From a virus: DNA of 25,119 nucleotides. Below the pieces are notes generated by a model. It did no database searches. It was not told where the DNA came from and was given only the letters and a program-made list of their open reading frames with translations. The DNA lies in the IMG/VR virus record IMGVR_UViG_3300032311_000507, positions 1 through 25,119 of that record; one strand, 5' to 3'. Below are positions 13,184-18,783 of this stretch, piece after piece. The position numbers and the translations under genes were made by a program. Position 1 is the stretch's first letter; the number at the start of each line of letters is the position of its first letter.

Positions 13184-13308
13184 ATATCAAGTATAGTAGG
13201 TTTTGCGGGGGAAGTCAAGAAAGACCTAACATACCAGTATAAAGAATCAATAATGGCTATAGCAGATATACCTAGCATAAGATAAACCCAGTAGATGTAT
13301 AGAATCAT
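13180..13308 (-). CDS. Single-pass membrane microprotein (42 aa)
   Basis: MILYIYWVYLMLGISAIAII is one membrane helix followed by a short tail. GAGGAATAAT-ATG is a good ribosome site inside the end of the upstream gene. It ends overlapping the next ATG. Confidence 0.6.
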   Translation of the reverse strand: MILYIYWVYLMLGISAIAIIDSLYWYVRSFLTSPAKPTILDI

Positions 13309-13309
13309 A

Positions 13310-13438
13310 TTATTCCTCAAAGGAGGTTTGAGTCTCCCACATCTTGTCTAGGCACTTAGGACAGGCTCTTGTAGGGTTTGGAGTGTCATATGGGACATCA
13401 AAGGATGCACCACAGTCAAAGCATAGTACAATAGGCAT
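13310..13438 (-). CDS. Four-cysteine zinc-ribbon protein (42 aa)
   Basis: CFDCGASF (6-13) and CPKCLDKM (27-34) make a C-x2-C / C-x2-C zinc ribbon. The ATG overlaps the previous stop (TAATG), and GAGGAA near its end serves the following gene. Likely binds nucleic acid; family unnamed. Confidence 0.7.
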   Translation of the reverse strand: MPIVLCFDCGASFDVPYDTPNPTRACPKCLDKMWETQTSFEE

Positions 13439-13623
13439 TACTTACACGTCAAACAATAAAATGGATTTCGTAAGTTACTTATATGAGTATATATGGTTTG
13501 AGAACATTTTGAGCATTGAGCGTGTGCCATCTCAGGATCGTTGTATGTTGTTTGAATGGTAAGCCGTTTTGTGTAAAATACCTTTGTGGCATACCAAGTG
13601 ATTAGTATTATAATTATTTCCAT
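13438..13623 (-). CDS. Membrane-anchored zinc-ribbon protein (61 aa)
   Basis: Residues 2-17 are a membrane segment (EIIIILITWYATKVFY). CSKCSQTI (37-44) and CLTCK (57-61) form a zinc ribbon on the other side. TAGAAT (plus 13626-13631 region) is six bases before the ATG with TGACAT 17 bases further up, a good leaderless promoter. Unusual fusion of anchor and zinc ribbon. Confidence 0.65.
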   Translation of the reverse strand: MEIIIILITWYATKVFYTKRLTIQTTYNDPEMAHAQCSKCSQTIYTHISNLRNPFYCLTCK

Positions 13624-13627
13624 AAGT

Positions 13628-13729
13628 CTATTCTATCACATTAGGGTTGGACATGTCATCATCCATAGCCCCACATACAGTACAGGTTACTTGACCATCA
13701 AGGTCTAGTTCATAGTTGCAATCATGCAT
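13628..13729 (-). CDS. Zinc microprotein (33 aa)
   Basis: MHDCNYELDLDGQVTCTVCG has three Cys plus His2, which can form one zinc site. It overlaps the upstream gene by eight bases, and the promoter of the next gene lies within its last codons. Family unknown. Confidence 0.5.
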   Translation of the reverse strand: MHDCNYELDLDGQVTCTVCGAMDDDMSNPNVIE

Positions 13730-13862
13730 TGAGACTTACTCCGACATACCACTTAAAGAACTGCAAACCGATTTCCCAGTCATTTTTTATAGGATGTCCC
13801 CAGTTATGGATATATACGCCAATAGCATAGTTGCCCGACATTTTTCCATGGTTTATTCTCAT
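13722..13862 (-). CDS. Small unknown protein (46 aa)
   Basis: Start set at MRINHGKMSGNYAIGVY because TATGAT lies six bases upstream; a longer frame (to 13949) would overlap the sulfotransferase-like gene. IHNWGHPIKNDWEIGLQFFKWYVGV is aromatic-rich and beta-like. Family unknown. Confidence 0.5.
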   Translation of the reverse strand: MRINHGKMSGNYAIGVYIHNWGHPIKNDWEIGLQFFKWYVGVSLNA

Positions 13863-13869
13863 ACATTCA

Positions 13870-14403
13870 TCATAGCATAGATGAAGGCTTAATGTCAATT
13901 GCTTTGGCAAGCATTTTATGGTATATGTCGTATAGTCCAGAAATGTCATAGGCGTCTAAGAGTGTACGGATATTTTGATACTCCCCGAAATTCTTGCTAG
14001 AGATCATATGCCCATTCTTTGGATCATCTAGTATCTTGGTTTTATATGTATCAACTTCCATCTTAGCCCCTATAGCATCTGCTAAGGCTTTGGTTGTCTC
14101 ATATGGGAAATGTATTAGGTCATCGTAATCTATTATGATATCTGCATTGAGGAGATACTCAGACAAGGTTTGAACAAGAGGTATGATCTTTTCTATATCC
14201 TTTTTAATGTCATCTGTACCATAGAAGAATGAAGACATTGCTAGGTCAGATGCAAGAGTATCCTTTGGGTCTCTGGCTATAGTAATAACCTTGGTTGGCT
14301 GTGGATCATGATATTTTTGTATGAGTACCCCTGTGTGTTGAAGGAGTCTTTCTTGTAGATAATGACTACCAGTTCTTGGAATTGTGACTATAGAATATGC
14401 CAT
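13870..14403 (-). CDS. Sulfotransferase-family protein, copy 4 (most canonical)
   Basis: A 177-residue protein. SIVTIPRTGSHYLQERLL (4-21) is a near-perfect PAPS P-loop (PRTGS-x-x-L), and KVITIARDPKDTLASDL (38-54) is the 3'-phosphate motif RDP-x-D-x-x-x-S. LNADIIIDYDDLIHFP and the final LYDIYHKMLAKA match the other three copies. It is short for the family (usually 250-300), so the acceptor-binding part is reduced. TATAAT lies six bases before the ATG. Predicted to sulfate a glycan, lipid or protein; target unknown. Confidence 0.75.
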   Translation of the reverse strand: MAYSIVTIPRTGSHYLQERLLQHTGVLIQKYHDPQPTKVITIARDPKDTLASDLAMSSFFYGTDDIKKDIEKIIPLVQTLSEYLLNADIIIDYDDLIHFPYETTKALADAIGAKMEVDTYKTKILDDPKNGHMISSKNFGEYQNIRTLLDAYDISGLYDIYHKMLAKAIDIKPSSML

Positions 14404-14424
14404 TAAATCATTATATCAGGATAG

Positions 14425-14433
14425 TTATCCACA
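14425..14433 (+). promoter_or_regulatory. DnaA-box-like TTATCCACA
   Basis: Perfect 9-mer directly upstream of the -10 of the sulfotransferase-family gene (minus strand TGTGGATAA, nine bases, TATAAT). Confidence 0.6.
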
Positions 14434-14436
14434 GGT

Positions 14437-14556
14437 TTAGCAGTTATGGCTACAGCCACATATTGTACAAACACTATCTTGGATAGTACAATCATCACAC
14501 CAATCAGGAGGAATTTGCTTATATCCTGGGATCTTTTCTTCGGTTTGTTCTGTCAT
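14437..14556 (-). CDS. Cysteine-rich zinc microprotein (39 aa)
   Basis: Product MTEQTEEKIPGYKQIPPDWC followed by DDC, CTIC, GC and HNC: seven Cys and one His in the last 20 residues, enough for one or two zinc sites. TATACT six bases before the ATG fits a leaderless start, and TTATCCACA boxes lie immediately upstream. Family unknown. Confidence 0.65.
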   Translation of the reverse strand: MTEQTEEKIPGYKQIPPDWCDDCTIQDSVCTICGCSHNC

Positions 14557-14971
14557 ATACTAAGTATATCAAATAGTTATCCACAGGTTTATCCACAGAT
14601 AGATCTTACTGATTATATTATTAGACAGAGTAGAAGTGGAGCATTGTGGAGAGTAGTGGAGGATAGAGCGCTTTTAACGAAGGCGTCGTAATCCTCTGGC
14701 GCAAAACCTTCACATCCCCAAACCTTCAAACCTTCATATGCCCCGCATCATATCATATCAAACCTTATTTGTCAAACCTTTGTATGCATGGTTTGGGCAT
14801 TATATCGGATAAATTATGGTTTGTCAAGCCCATTTCATGCAGAAAAAAATCCCCAAAACCAGGGAAAATTATTCGAATTTCGTAATAAAAATATATAAAG
14901 GTTTGATAAAGTTTTAAAAACCAGGAGAAAAGGTTTGATAATTTATAGGGGTGTTTATTACTATAGTATTA
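14557..14971. other. Gene-free region with DnaA boxes and AAGGTTTG repeats (candidate origin/control region)
   Basis: TTATCCACA occurs at 14577-14585 and again at 14589-14597. AAACCTT/AAGGTTTG occurs at 14704, 14720, 14728, 14761, 14775, 14898 and 14930, with near copies at 14791 and 14816. The right half (14875-14970) is very AT-rich (ATATATAAAGG). No credible ORF was found. Direct boxes, iteron-like repeats and an AT-rich stretch fit a replication origin, but regulatory use is equally possible. Confidence 0.5.
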
Positions 14972-15226
14972 CTAGAAGCCTGGTCTGAATCCCCCGCCAT
15001 TTTCTGGCTGGGCTTCTAAGTAGATCTCTGCAAGGGCTTTGCCCACGGCTTCGCCGTCACTAATAGGATCATCAATCACGGAATGTGCGGGGGTAAAAGA
15101 AAAGAACCTACCTAACCCAATAGTATGAGTAACAGATACAAAACCATTCCACATTGAATCGGAGAATGACTGATATTGTTTAGGATATCTTTTAGCATAA
15201 TCTGCAAAGTGGCTTCTTGGACTCAT
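14972..15226 (-). CDS. Unknown protein (84 aa)
   Basis: Product MSPRSHFADYAKRYPKQYQS...HTIGLGRFFSFTPAHSVIDDP...AEIYLEAQPENGGGF. TATACT (plus 15233-15238) lies six bases before the ATG (leaderless geometry). It sits as an island between two repeat-rich gene-free stretches, so it may encode a replication or copy-control factor, which is speculation. Family unknown. Confidence 0.6.
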   Translation of the reverse strand: MSPRSHFADYAKRYPKQYQSFSDSMWNGFVSVTHTIGLGRFFSFTPAHSVIDDPISDGEAVGKALAEIYLEAQPENGGGFRPGF

Positions 15227-15249
15227 ATATAAAGTATAACATGGTTTTA

Positions 15250-15396
15250 GATATAAAGGTTTGGCATGATTGGGGAAAAGAATTTGTTCTTCGTAATCTT
15301 AATTTGACAATATGAAGGTTTGACGATATGCCATGATTGGGGAAAAGAAATCTCTCTTCGTAATCTTAATGTGTAGATATAAAGGTTTGAGGTTTG
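15250..15396. repeat. Tandem promoter-like repeat, about 67-bp unit
   Basis: Two copies of CATGATTGGGGAAAAGAA (15265-15282, 15332-15349), each followed after six bases by CTTCGTAATCTTAAT (15289-15303, 15356-15370), with AAGGTTTG at 15256, 15315, 15382. A third variant is the promoter at 18550-18590, where TTGACA lies between the same two blocks. Confidence 0.75.
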
Positions 15397-15422
15397 ACAA
15401 AGAATCCTCGGCCAGCCCCAAC

Positions 15423-15731
15423 CTATAGTTCAGGTTTAGGCTGTTCCTTCTTGTCTGTGGATAACTGCATAACTGCATCTAGATTGATATCAATCAAACC
15501 ATCAACCTCATCCTCAGTTACATCAATCATTGCTAAGAACATATCACATGACTCCATGATGTACTGCTCACCTAATGGCGAAAGTTCTGTGATCAAACCC
15601 TCAGCCAAATAATATGAGATTGGCAACCCAATATCGTTGTATCCAAAAAAGTCTGAGAAGTTTTTGTCATCTCTATAGTTCATCCATAGTTCAGCCATTA
15701 TTCCTGACTTGTCCGCTAAGTTTAACGCCAT
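15423..15731 (-). CDS. Unknown acidic protein (102 aa)
   Basis: Helical product: LADKSGIMAELWMNYRDDKNF, then GLPISYYLAEGLITELSPLGEQYI, ending in acidic EDEVDGLIDINLDAVM. GGAGG lies eight bases before the ATG. The start overlaps the upstream stop by ten bases. A TGTGGATAA (15456-15464) is inside its last codons. Family unknown. Confidence 0.7.
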   Translation of the reverse strand: MALNLADKSGIMAELWMNYRDDKNFSDFFGYNDIGLPISYYLAEGLITELSPLGEQYIMESCDMFLAMIDVTEDEVDGLIDINLDAVMQLSTDKKEQPKPEL

Positions 15732-15958
15732 GGTGGTTTTCCTCCAGTTTTCATCTCTATACTAAGTTTATCATACTCTTCCATTGCTGACAAGGAAAGG
15801 ACATCTAATCTGTGAAATACAATCGTGGGCATATTCCTAACTAAATAATAACCAACCCGTTCTAGGTCAATAGAAAAATCTTCAGTTAGAAGTTTTGCCA
15901 ATGCTTCTGCTTTTCGTGTTTCTTTATTGCTTTGTGTCTTTCTGACACTAAATGTCAT
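15722..15958 (-). CDS. Unknown small protein (78 aa)
   Basis: Start set at the ATG of MTFSVRKTQ, seven bases after AGAGGAG; a TTG six bases earlier is less likely. Helical N-terminus (ETRKAEALAKLLTEDF), then RVGYYLVRNMPTIVFHRLDVL. The promoter is TTGCGC-N17-TATAAT at 15979-16007. Family unknown. Confidence 0.7.
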   Translation of the reverse strand: MTFSVRKTQSNKETRKAEALAKLLTEDFSIDLERVGYYLVRNMPTIVFHRLDVLSLSAMEEYDKLSIEMKTGGKPPWR

Positions 15959-15978
15959 GGGCAAACTCCTCTCTATTC

Positions 15979-16007
15979 ATTATACCAAAAAGTAAGGGGG
16001 AGCGCAA
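15979..16007 (-). promoter_or_regulatory. Promoter of the 15958 operon
   Basis: Minus strand TTGCGC (plus 16002-16007), 17 bases, TATAAT (plus 15979-15984); it is followed by an SD leader. It overlaps the preceding terminator-like stem. Confidence 0.65.
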
Positions 16008-16028
16008 GCCTCAGAACCTACGCTCCAC
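15992..16028 (-). terminator. Probable terminator of the 16-18 kb operon
   Basis: Minus strand GGAGCG (plus 16021-16026) pairs with CGCTCC (plus 15999-16004), extended by G/C-rich flanks, then TTACTTTTT. Loop of 16 bases. It lies just after the gene ending at 16056. Confidence 0.5.
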
Positions 16029-16055
16029 CCTATATTACAACAGGGGACCCATTCC

Positions 16056-16415
16056 CTATTGCTGCACAGCAAAAACCTCATCAAGGTGATAAGAAATAAA
16101 TTTATCAATAGGCTTAGTCAGGTCCCCAACAGTAACAGTATTGTTAGTCAGGTTGACTTCTTTGTACTCATACTGCTCCTCATGATTGACCTCACCTACG
16201 TATAGGCCATAACCTGTTTCACTGTCATGGTCGTCCTGCAGCGCATTGATAAGAATGCGAACAAAGTAGGATGTGTCACCCATACGTGGCATTGCCTTCT
16301 TTAGGGCTAGCGCCAGGTCCATGACTCCGCTGTCCCCACCCCAGTGTGAGTATAGATTAATATTCTGATTTGGGTCTTCAGTAGTTACGATAGTAAAGTT
16401 AGTACGTGCTCCCAT
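16056..16415 (-). CDS. Unknown phage protein (119 aa)
   Basis: Product MGARTNFTIVTTEDPNQN, then LYSHWGGDSGVMDLALALKKA, RILINALQDDHDSETGYGLYVG and YHLDEVF. It resembles small phage proteins of unknown role that carry an N-terminal ART-N and an HWGG motif; this is recollection, not a family assignment. GAGG precedes the ATG. Last gene of the operon. Confidence 0.7.
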   Translation of the reverse strand: MGARTNFTIVTTEDPNQNINLYSHWGGDSGVMDLALALKKAMPRMGDTSYFVRILINALQDDHDSETGYGLYVGEVNHEEQYEYKEVNLTNNTVTVGDLTKPIDKFISYHLDEVFAVQQ

Positions 16416-16417
16416 GG

Positions 16418-16609
16418 TTATACCTCTTCCTCTTCTTCTTCCTCTTCAACGGATTCTATCTCTAAAGGATACCAGTCATAGGCATATGTTTCAATGTCCC
16501 CTTCGATTTCTAATTGTCTTACTTGATCTTCAGCAGCCAATTCATCCGCTGCTTCAATCTCGAATTCATAGTAAGTCTCTCGTGTTGCAGTTACAGTATA
16601 CTTAGGCAT
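16418..16609 (-). CDS. Acidic small protein (63 aa)
   Basis: Start at MPKYTVTATRETYYEFEIEA, overlapping the upstream stop by eight bases with GGAAG nearby. A beta-strand N-terminus, an alpha segment (ADELAAEDQVRQLEIEG) and an unusual run of Glu at the C-terminus (V-E8-V). Such beta-alpha acidic proteins are common in phages; function unknown. Confidence 0.65.
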   Translation of the reverse strand: MPKYTVTATRETYYEFEIEAADELAAEDQVRQLEIEGDIETYAYDWYPLEIESVEEEEEEEEV

Positions 16610-16733
16610 TGTCAACTTCCTTTCCACAGTCAGGGCAGACTGTTGGTATTGTTAGGGATTTGTGTCCACACGATTGGCATGTGTAGACAGTAATTACATC
16701 ATCATCTTTCCAACTATCACTTAGTTCAGGCAT
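16602..16733 (-). CDS. Four-cysteine zinc-ribbon protein (43 aa)
   Basis: CQSCGHKS (19-26) and CPDCGKEV (33-40) form a rubredoxin-like zinc ribbon. The ATG lies inside the previous gene's end; the stop overlaps the next ATG. Function unknown. Confidence 0.7.
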   Translation of the reverse strand: MPELSDSWKDDDVITVYTCQSCGHKSLTIPTVCPDCGKEVDNA

Positions 16734-17166
16734 TTTGGTTTTCCAGTCCTACTAGGGTCATTTCTTTAAGTGTAGCACAATTAGGGCATTTTTCCAAATC
16801 GTGCTCATCGAAGGCATCTCTAATAGTATTATCAGGGTCTTCGAATTCTGCTTGGCAGTTCTCACAGTAGAACCAGTTATGGCTTACTCTGATTTGCATC
16901 GTGGTATCAGGGGGACAAGGAACCGCAGTAATAAAATAACCAATGCGATTAACAAAGTGCCAGCCATTCCATATATAGGAACCACCGTCGTCTCCGTCTC
17001 CATACATCCAGATATAGGCAGGGTCCTGCTGCTTTACAAACTCTACCTCATCACCATATGTCTCAAACATCTCCCCGTCAAAGGAGGCATTTGTATCTAT
17101 ATGATTCTTGATTGGCTTGTAGGTTTCACACCACTCATCAAAGTCTATCTCAACAAACTTATCCAC
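16726..17166 (-). CDS. Zinc-ribbon-containing protein (146 aa), GTG start
   Basis: I use GTG (VDKFVEIDFDEW) because GGGAG is seven bases upstream and it overlaps the previous stop by eight bases; a longer frame would share 27 more bases. The N-terminal 100 residues are acidic and aromatic-rich (YGDGDDGGSYIWNGWHF). CENCQAEF and CPNCATL near 101-131 form a zinc ribbon. Family unknown. Confidence 0.65.
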   Translation of the reverse strand: MDKFVEIDFDEWCETYKPIKNHIDTNASFDGEMFETYGDEVEFVKQQDPAYIWMYGDGDDGGSYIWNGWHFVNRIGYFITAVPCPPDTTMQIRVSHNWFYCENCQAEFEDPDNTIRDAFDEHDLEKCPNCATLKEMTLVGLENQNA

Positions 17167-17443
17167 CAAGAATCTCCCTACGGTTCTTAACATCTTCCTT
17201 GGCAAAGGCAATGGCATAAGTTAAAGCATATACCTCAGTAAGGGCGTCTAGATACCCAGTGGCCTCTGTACGAGCCATAGAATCCATAGCGTCACCTGAT
17301 TCATCCTCAACCTCAATACAGCGGTCAAGGATTTGTTCTGCTTCAAGCATGAGTGTCTTTAGGTGTCCGTGCAGAATATCTGCTCCGTCCATACCCATTT
17401 CTACCTGTTTCATTAGGTATGGGTCAAGGTCAGTTGGATTCAT
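17159..17443 (-). CDS. Helical unknown protein (94 aa)
   Basis: Start at MNPTDLDPYLMKQ, overlapping the upstream gene by 14 bases. Mostly alpha-helical (MLEAEQILDRCIEVED, ATGYLDALTEVYALTYAIAFAKEDVKN). The gene with the next one (17430) looks like a related pair of helical proteins. Function unknown. Confidence 0.65.
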   Translation of the reverse strand: MNPTDLDPYLMKQVEMGMDGADILHGHLKTLMLEAEQILDRCIEVEDESGDAMDSMARTEATGYLDALTEVYALTYAIAFAKEDVKNRREILGG

Positions 17444-17588
17444 TGAGTACCTCCAAGTAGTGCTTAGACACATGGATAGCGCCTTCTAGGTAAGGAACAA
17501 TGCTATCAGCACCGTCCTCGTTTTCCAAATCCTGTTCAAGGGATATGGCATGTAGTCTGATATATTCTCTGAATGTGTTTAGGTCCAT
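17430..17588 (-). CDS. Helical small protein (52 aa)
   Basis: Product MDLNTFREYIRLHAISLEQD, then YLEGAIHVSKHYLEVLNESN. TATAAT six bases before the ATG gives a leaderless geometry inside the end of the upstream gene. Coupled to the following helical protein. Family unknown. Confidence 0.65.
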   Translation of the reverse strand: MDLNTFREYIRLHAISLEQDLENEDGADSIVPYLEGAIHVSKHYLEVLNESN

Positions 17589-17591
17589 ATA

Positions 17592-17813
17592 TTAATTATA
17601 GGGGTTCGTGTTGATTTTGACAAGTTGTGGAGGTGTGACCTTCGTCACAGGCTCAAGCATAGGGGCATTGCCATCATAAGAGCCAAGCCAAACTAGGTTG
17701 GGAGATCCACAAGAGCACCACCCTCTCCAGTCCTTAATATCAACTAGAGTAGTGATCTCCATAAGAGCATCACAATCAGTGCAAAGATAATCATACTTAG
17801 TCCAGTTATACAT
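17592..17813 (-). CDS. Zinc-ribbon protein (73 aa)
   Basis: CTDCDALM (11-18) and CSCGSPNLVW (33-42) supply the four Cys of a zinc ribbon, followed by a Pro-rich tail. The ATG overlaps the upstream stop by one base. Common type in phages, function unknown. Confidence 0.7.
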   Translation of the reverse strand: MYNWTKYDYLCTDCDALMEITTLVDIKDWRGWCSCGSPNLVWLGSYDGNAPMLEPVTKVTPPQLVKINTNPYN

Positions 17814-18019
17814 TATTCCTCTATGTATTCTATTGAGATGTTGCCTAGGACCTCATCATATTTAACCATAGTGTCTATGTCCTCAGCAAAGCGAGCCATT
17901 AGATAATCTATCTTATCATCATTGCTCATATCAGGGGGACCATAGAGTTCAAACCCTATATCATTAGACATAGCATCATCTAGATCTATGGTTTGTTCAA
18001 GGCTTATTCTAACTTTCAT
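17813..18019 (-). CDS. Acidic small protein (68 aa)
   Basis: Product MKVRISLEQTIDLDDAMSND, then LMARFAEDIDTMVKY and GNISIEYIEE, acidic alpha/beta. Start and stop overlap neighbours (TAATG). Function unknown. Confidence 0.65.
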   Translation of the reverse strand: MKVRISLEQTIDLDDAMSNDIGFELYGPPDMSNDDKIDYLMARFAEDIDTMVKYDEVLGNISIEYIEE

Positions 18020-18174
18020 TAGTCAAAGTACCCTTCTGCCCATAGGCCATCAAGAAAGTCTCTAGCCTTCTCTAAACCATCAGTGATCTCATCAGCAAGT
18101 CTGCCTGACTTAATAGCATCCTCAATAGCATCTGTCATAATAGCAATATCTTTTTCGTTATACCCCAACATCAT
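18019..18174 (-). CDS. Small helical protein (51 aa)
   Basis: Product MMLGYNEKDIAIMTDAIED then AIKSGRLADEITDGLEKARDF. The start could be the second ATG (18171). It lies within the 3' end of the preceding zinc gene and its stop overlaps the next ATG. Function unknown. Confidence 0.6.
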   Translation of the reverse strand: MMLGYNEKDIAIMTDAIEDAIKSGRLADEITDGLEKARDFLDGLWAEGYFD

Positions 18175-18328
18175 AGCCCCAATACTTTATAATTAGTTCA
18201 AGGGCGCTACAGATATTGCAGTCGCATTCTCCATTGTTCATGTTATCCATGAAGTCAAGGTGTGAGTAGTTGTCTTCGTATATTTCTTCTACCAGTTTGG
18301 CTACTGTTTTATTATTTGTTTGGGTCAT
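18158..18328 (-). CDS. Zinc microprotein (56 aa)
   Basis: Product MTQTNNKTVAKLVEEIYED, then the ligand-like cluster CDCNIC (35-40). The ATG overlaps the upstream stop (ATGA). Helical start plus metal-binding knuckle; function unknown. Confidence 0.6.
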   Translation of the reverse strand: MTQTNNKTVAKLVEEIYEDNYSHLDFMDNMNNGECDCNICSALELIIKYWGYDVGV

Positions 18329-18543
18329 GCATATTCCTTTTCATAAGCAGGGTGGGATACTACTGTTAATTCTAGCATTTCGTCAGGGTGTCTGTCAAGT
18401 ACCCAGTTAAGGGCTTCTCCAGCAGTTTTAAAATCACTAGCAGTACTACTAGTACCGTAGCCATTGATAGTTGCTTCCCAGCAGTCAACGCCACCAGGAG
18501 AGCAGGAGTAGTTCATTTCATATATTGCAACTTGTTGGGTCAT
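18325..18543 (-). CDS. Unknown protein (72 aa)
   Basis: First gene of the 16-18.5 kb operon. TTGACA-N17-GACAAT ends six bases before the ATG (leaderless geometry). Product AIYEMNYSCSPGGVDCWEATI, then FKTAGEALNWVLDRHPDEMLEL, an alpha/beta fold. Function unknown. Confidence 0.7.
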   Translation of the reverse strand: MTQQVAIYEMNYSCSPGGVDCWEATINGYGTSSTASDFKTAGEALNWVLDRHPDEMLELTVVSHPAYEKEYA

Positions 18544-18549
18544 GTATTA

Positions 18550-18590
18550 ATTGTCGCATGGTTGGGGAAAAATGTCAAGCCTTCGTAATC
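18550..18590 (-). promoter_or_regulatory. Leaderless promoter with GATTACGAAG upstream block
   Basis: Minus strand order: GATTACGAAG (plus 18581-18590), TTGACA (18573-18578), 17-base spacer with TTTTTCCCCAACCATG, GACAAT (18550-18555), six bases, ATG. The flanking blocks recur without TTGACA in tandem at 15265-15370. Confidence 0.8.
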
Positions 18591-18610
18591 AAAAAAAGCA
18601 AGAAATGTCA

Positions 18611-18626
18611 TGTGATATACATCACT
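18611..18626. promoter_or_regulatory. CRP/GlxR-like palindrome
   Basis: TGTGA-TATACA-TCACT fits the TGTGA-N6-TCACA consensus at nine of ten positions with the TA centre favoured by GlxR. It lies 33 bases upstream of TTGACA. Confidence 0.5.
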
Positions 18627-18673
18627 AGTCCCGAGCCAAATTTTTATGCATTGCGATTTATATTTATTAATTG

Positions 18674-18747
18674 CGATTCGTACGGGACTTGAACCCGTAG
18701 CCTCTACCGTGACAGGGTAGCGATCTAACCAATTGATCTAACGAATC
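18674..18747 (-). tRNA. tRNA-Asp (GUC)
   Basis: Acceptor GATTCGT/ACGAATC perfect, D arm GATC...GATC, anticodon stem CTACC/GGTAG with loop CTGTCAC (GTC), T arm ACGGG-TTCAAGT-CCCGT, discriminator G as expected for Asp. CCA is not encoded. The gene sits between a conserved hairpin (18750-18782) and a CCCGAG box (18630). Confidence 0.95.
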
Positions 18748-18749
18748 GT

Positions 18750-18782
18750 GAAGCAGTTTTAATTCATGCTTAGGAATTTTTT
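18750..18782. repeat. Conserved hairpin element, copy H2
   Basis: Plus strand AAGCA-GTTTTAATTCA-TGCTT-AGG then a T-run. One of five related hairpins (5325, 18750, 20096, 20648, 24519) with covarying stem pairs (AAGCA/TGCTT against GAGCA/TGCTC). Directly follows the DUF932 stop on the minus strand. May act as a terminator or processing signal. Confidence 0.6.
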
Positions 18783-18783
18783 G

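Noticed and set aside
13184-13200. TATACT six bases before the ATG at 13183 as another leaderless promoter
   Set aside because: The box is made of codons of the upstream gene, whose stop overlaps this ATG, so coupling explains expression; not counted in the leaderless set.
14446-14691. Rightward open frame over the DnaA-box region
   Set aside because: It is antisense to the Cys-rich microgene at 14437-14556, and its remaining codons lie in repeat-rich DNA with no protein-like pattern.
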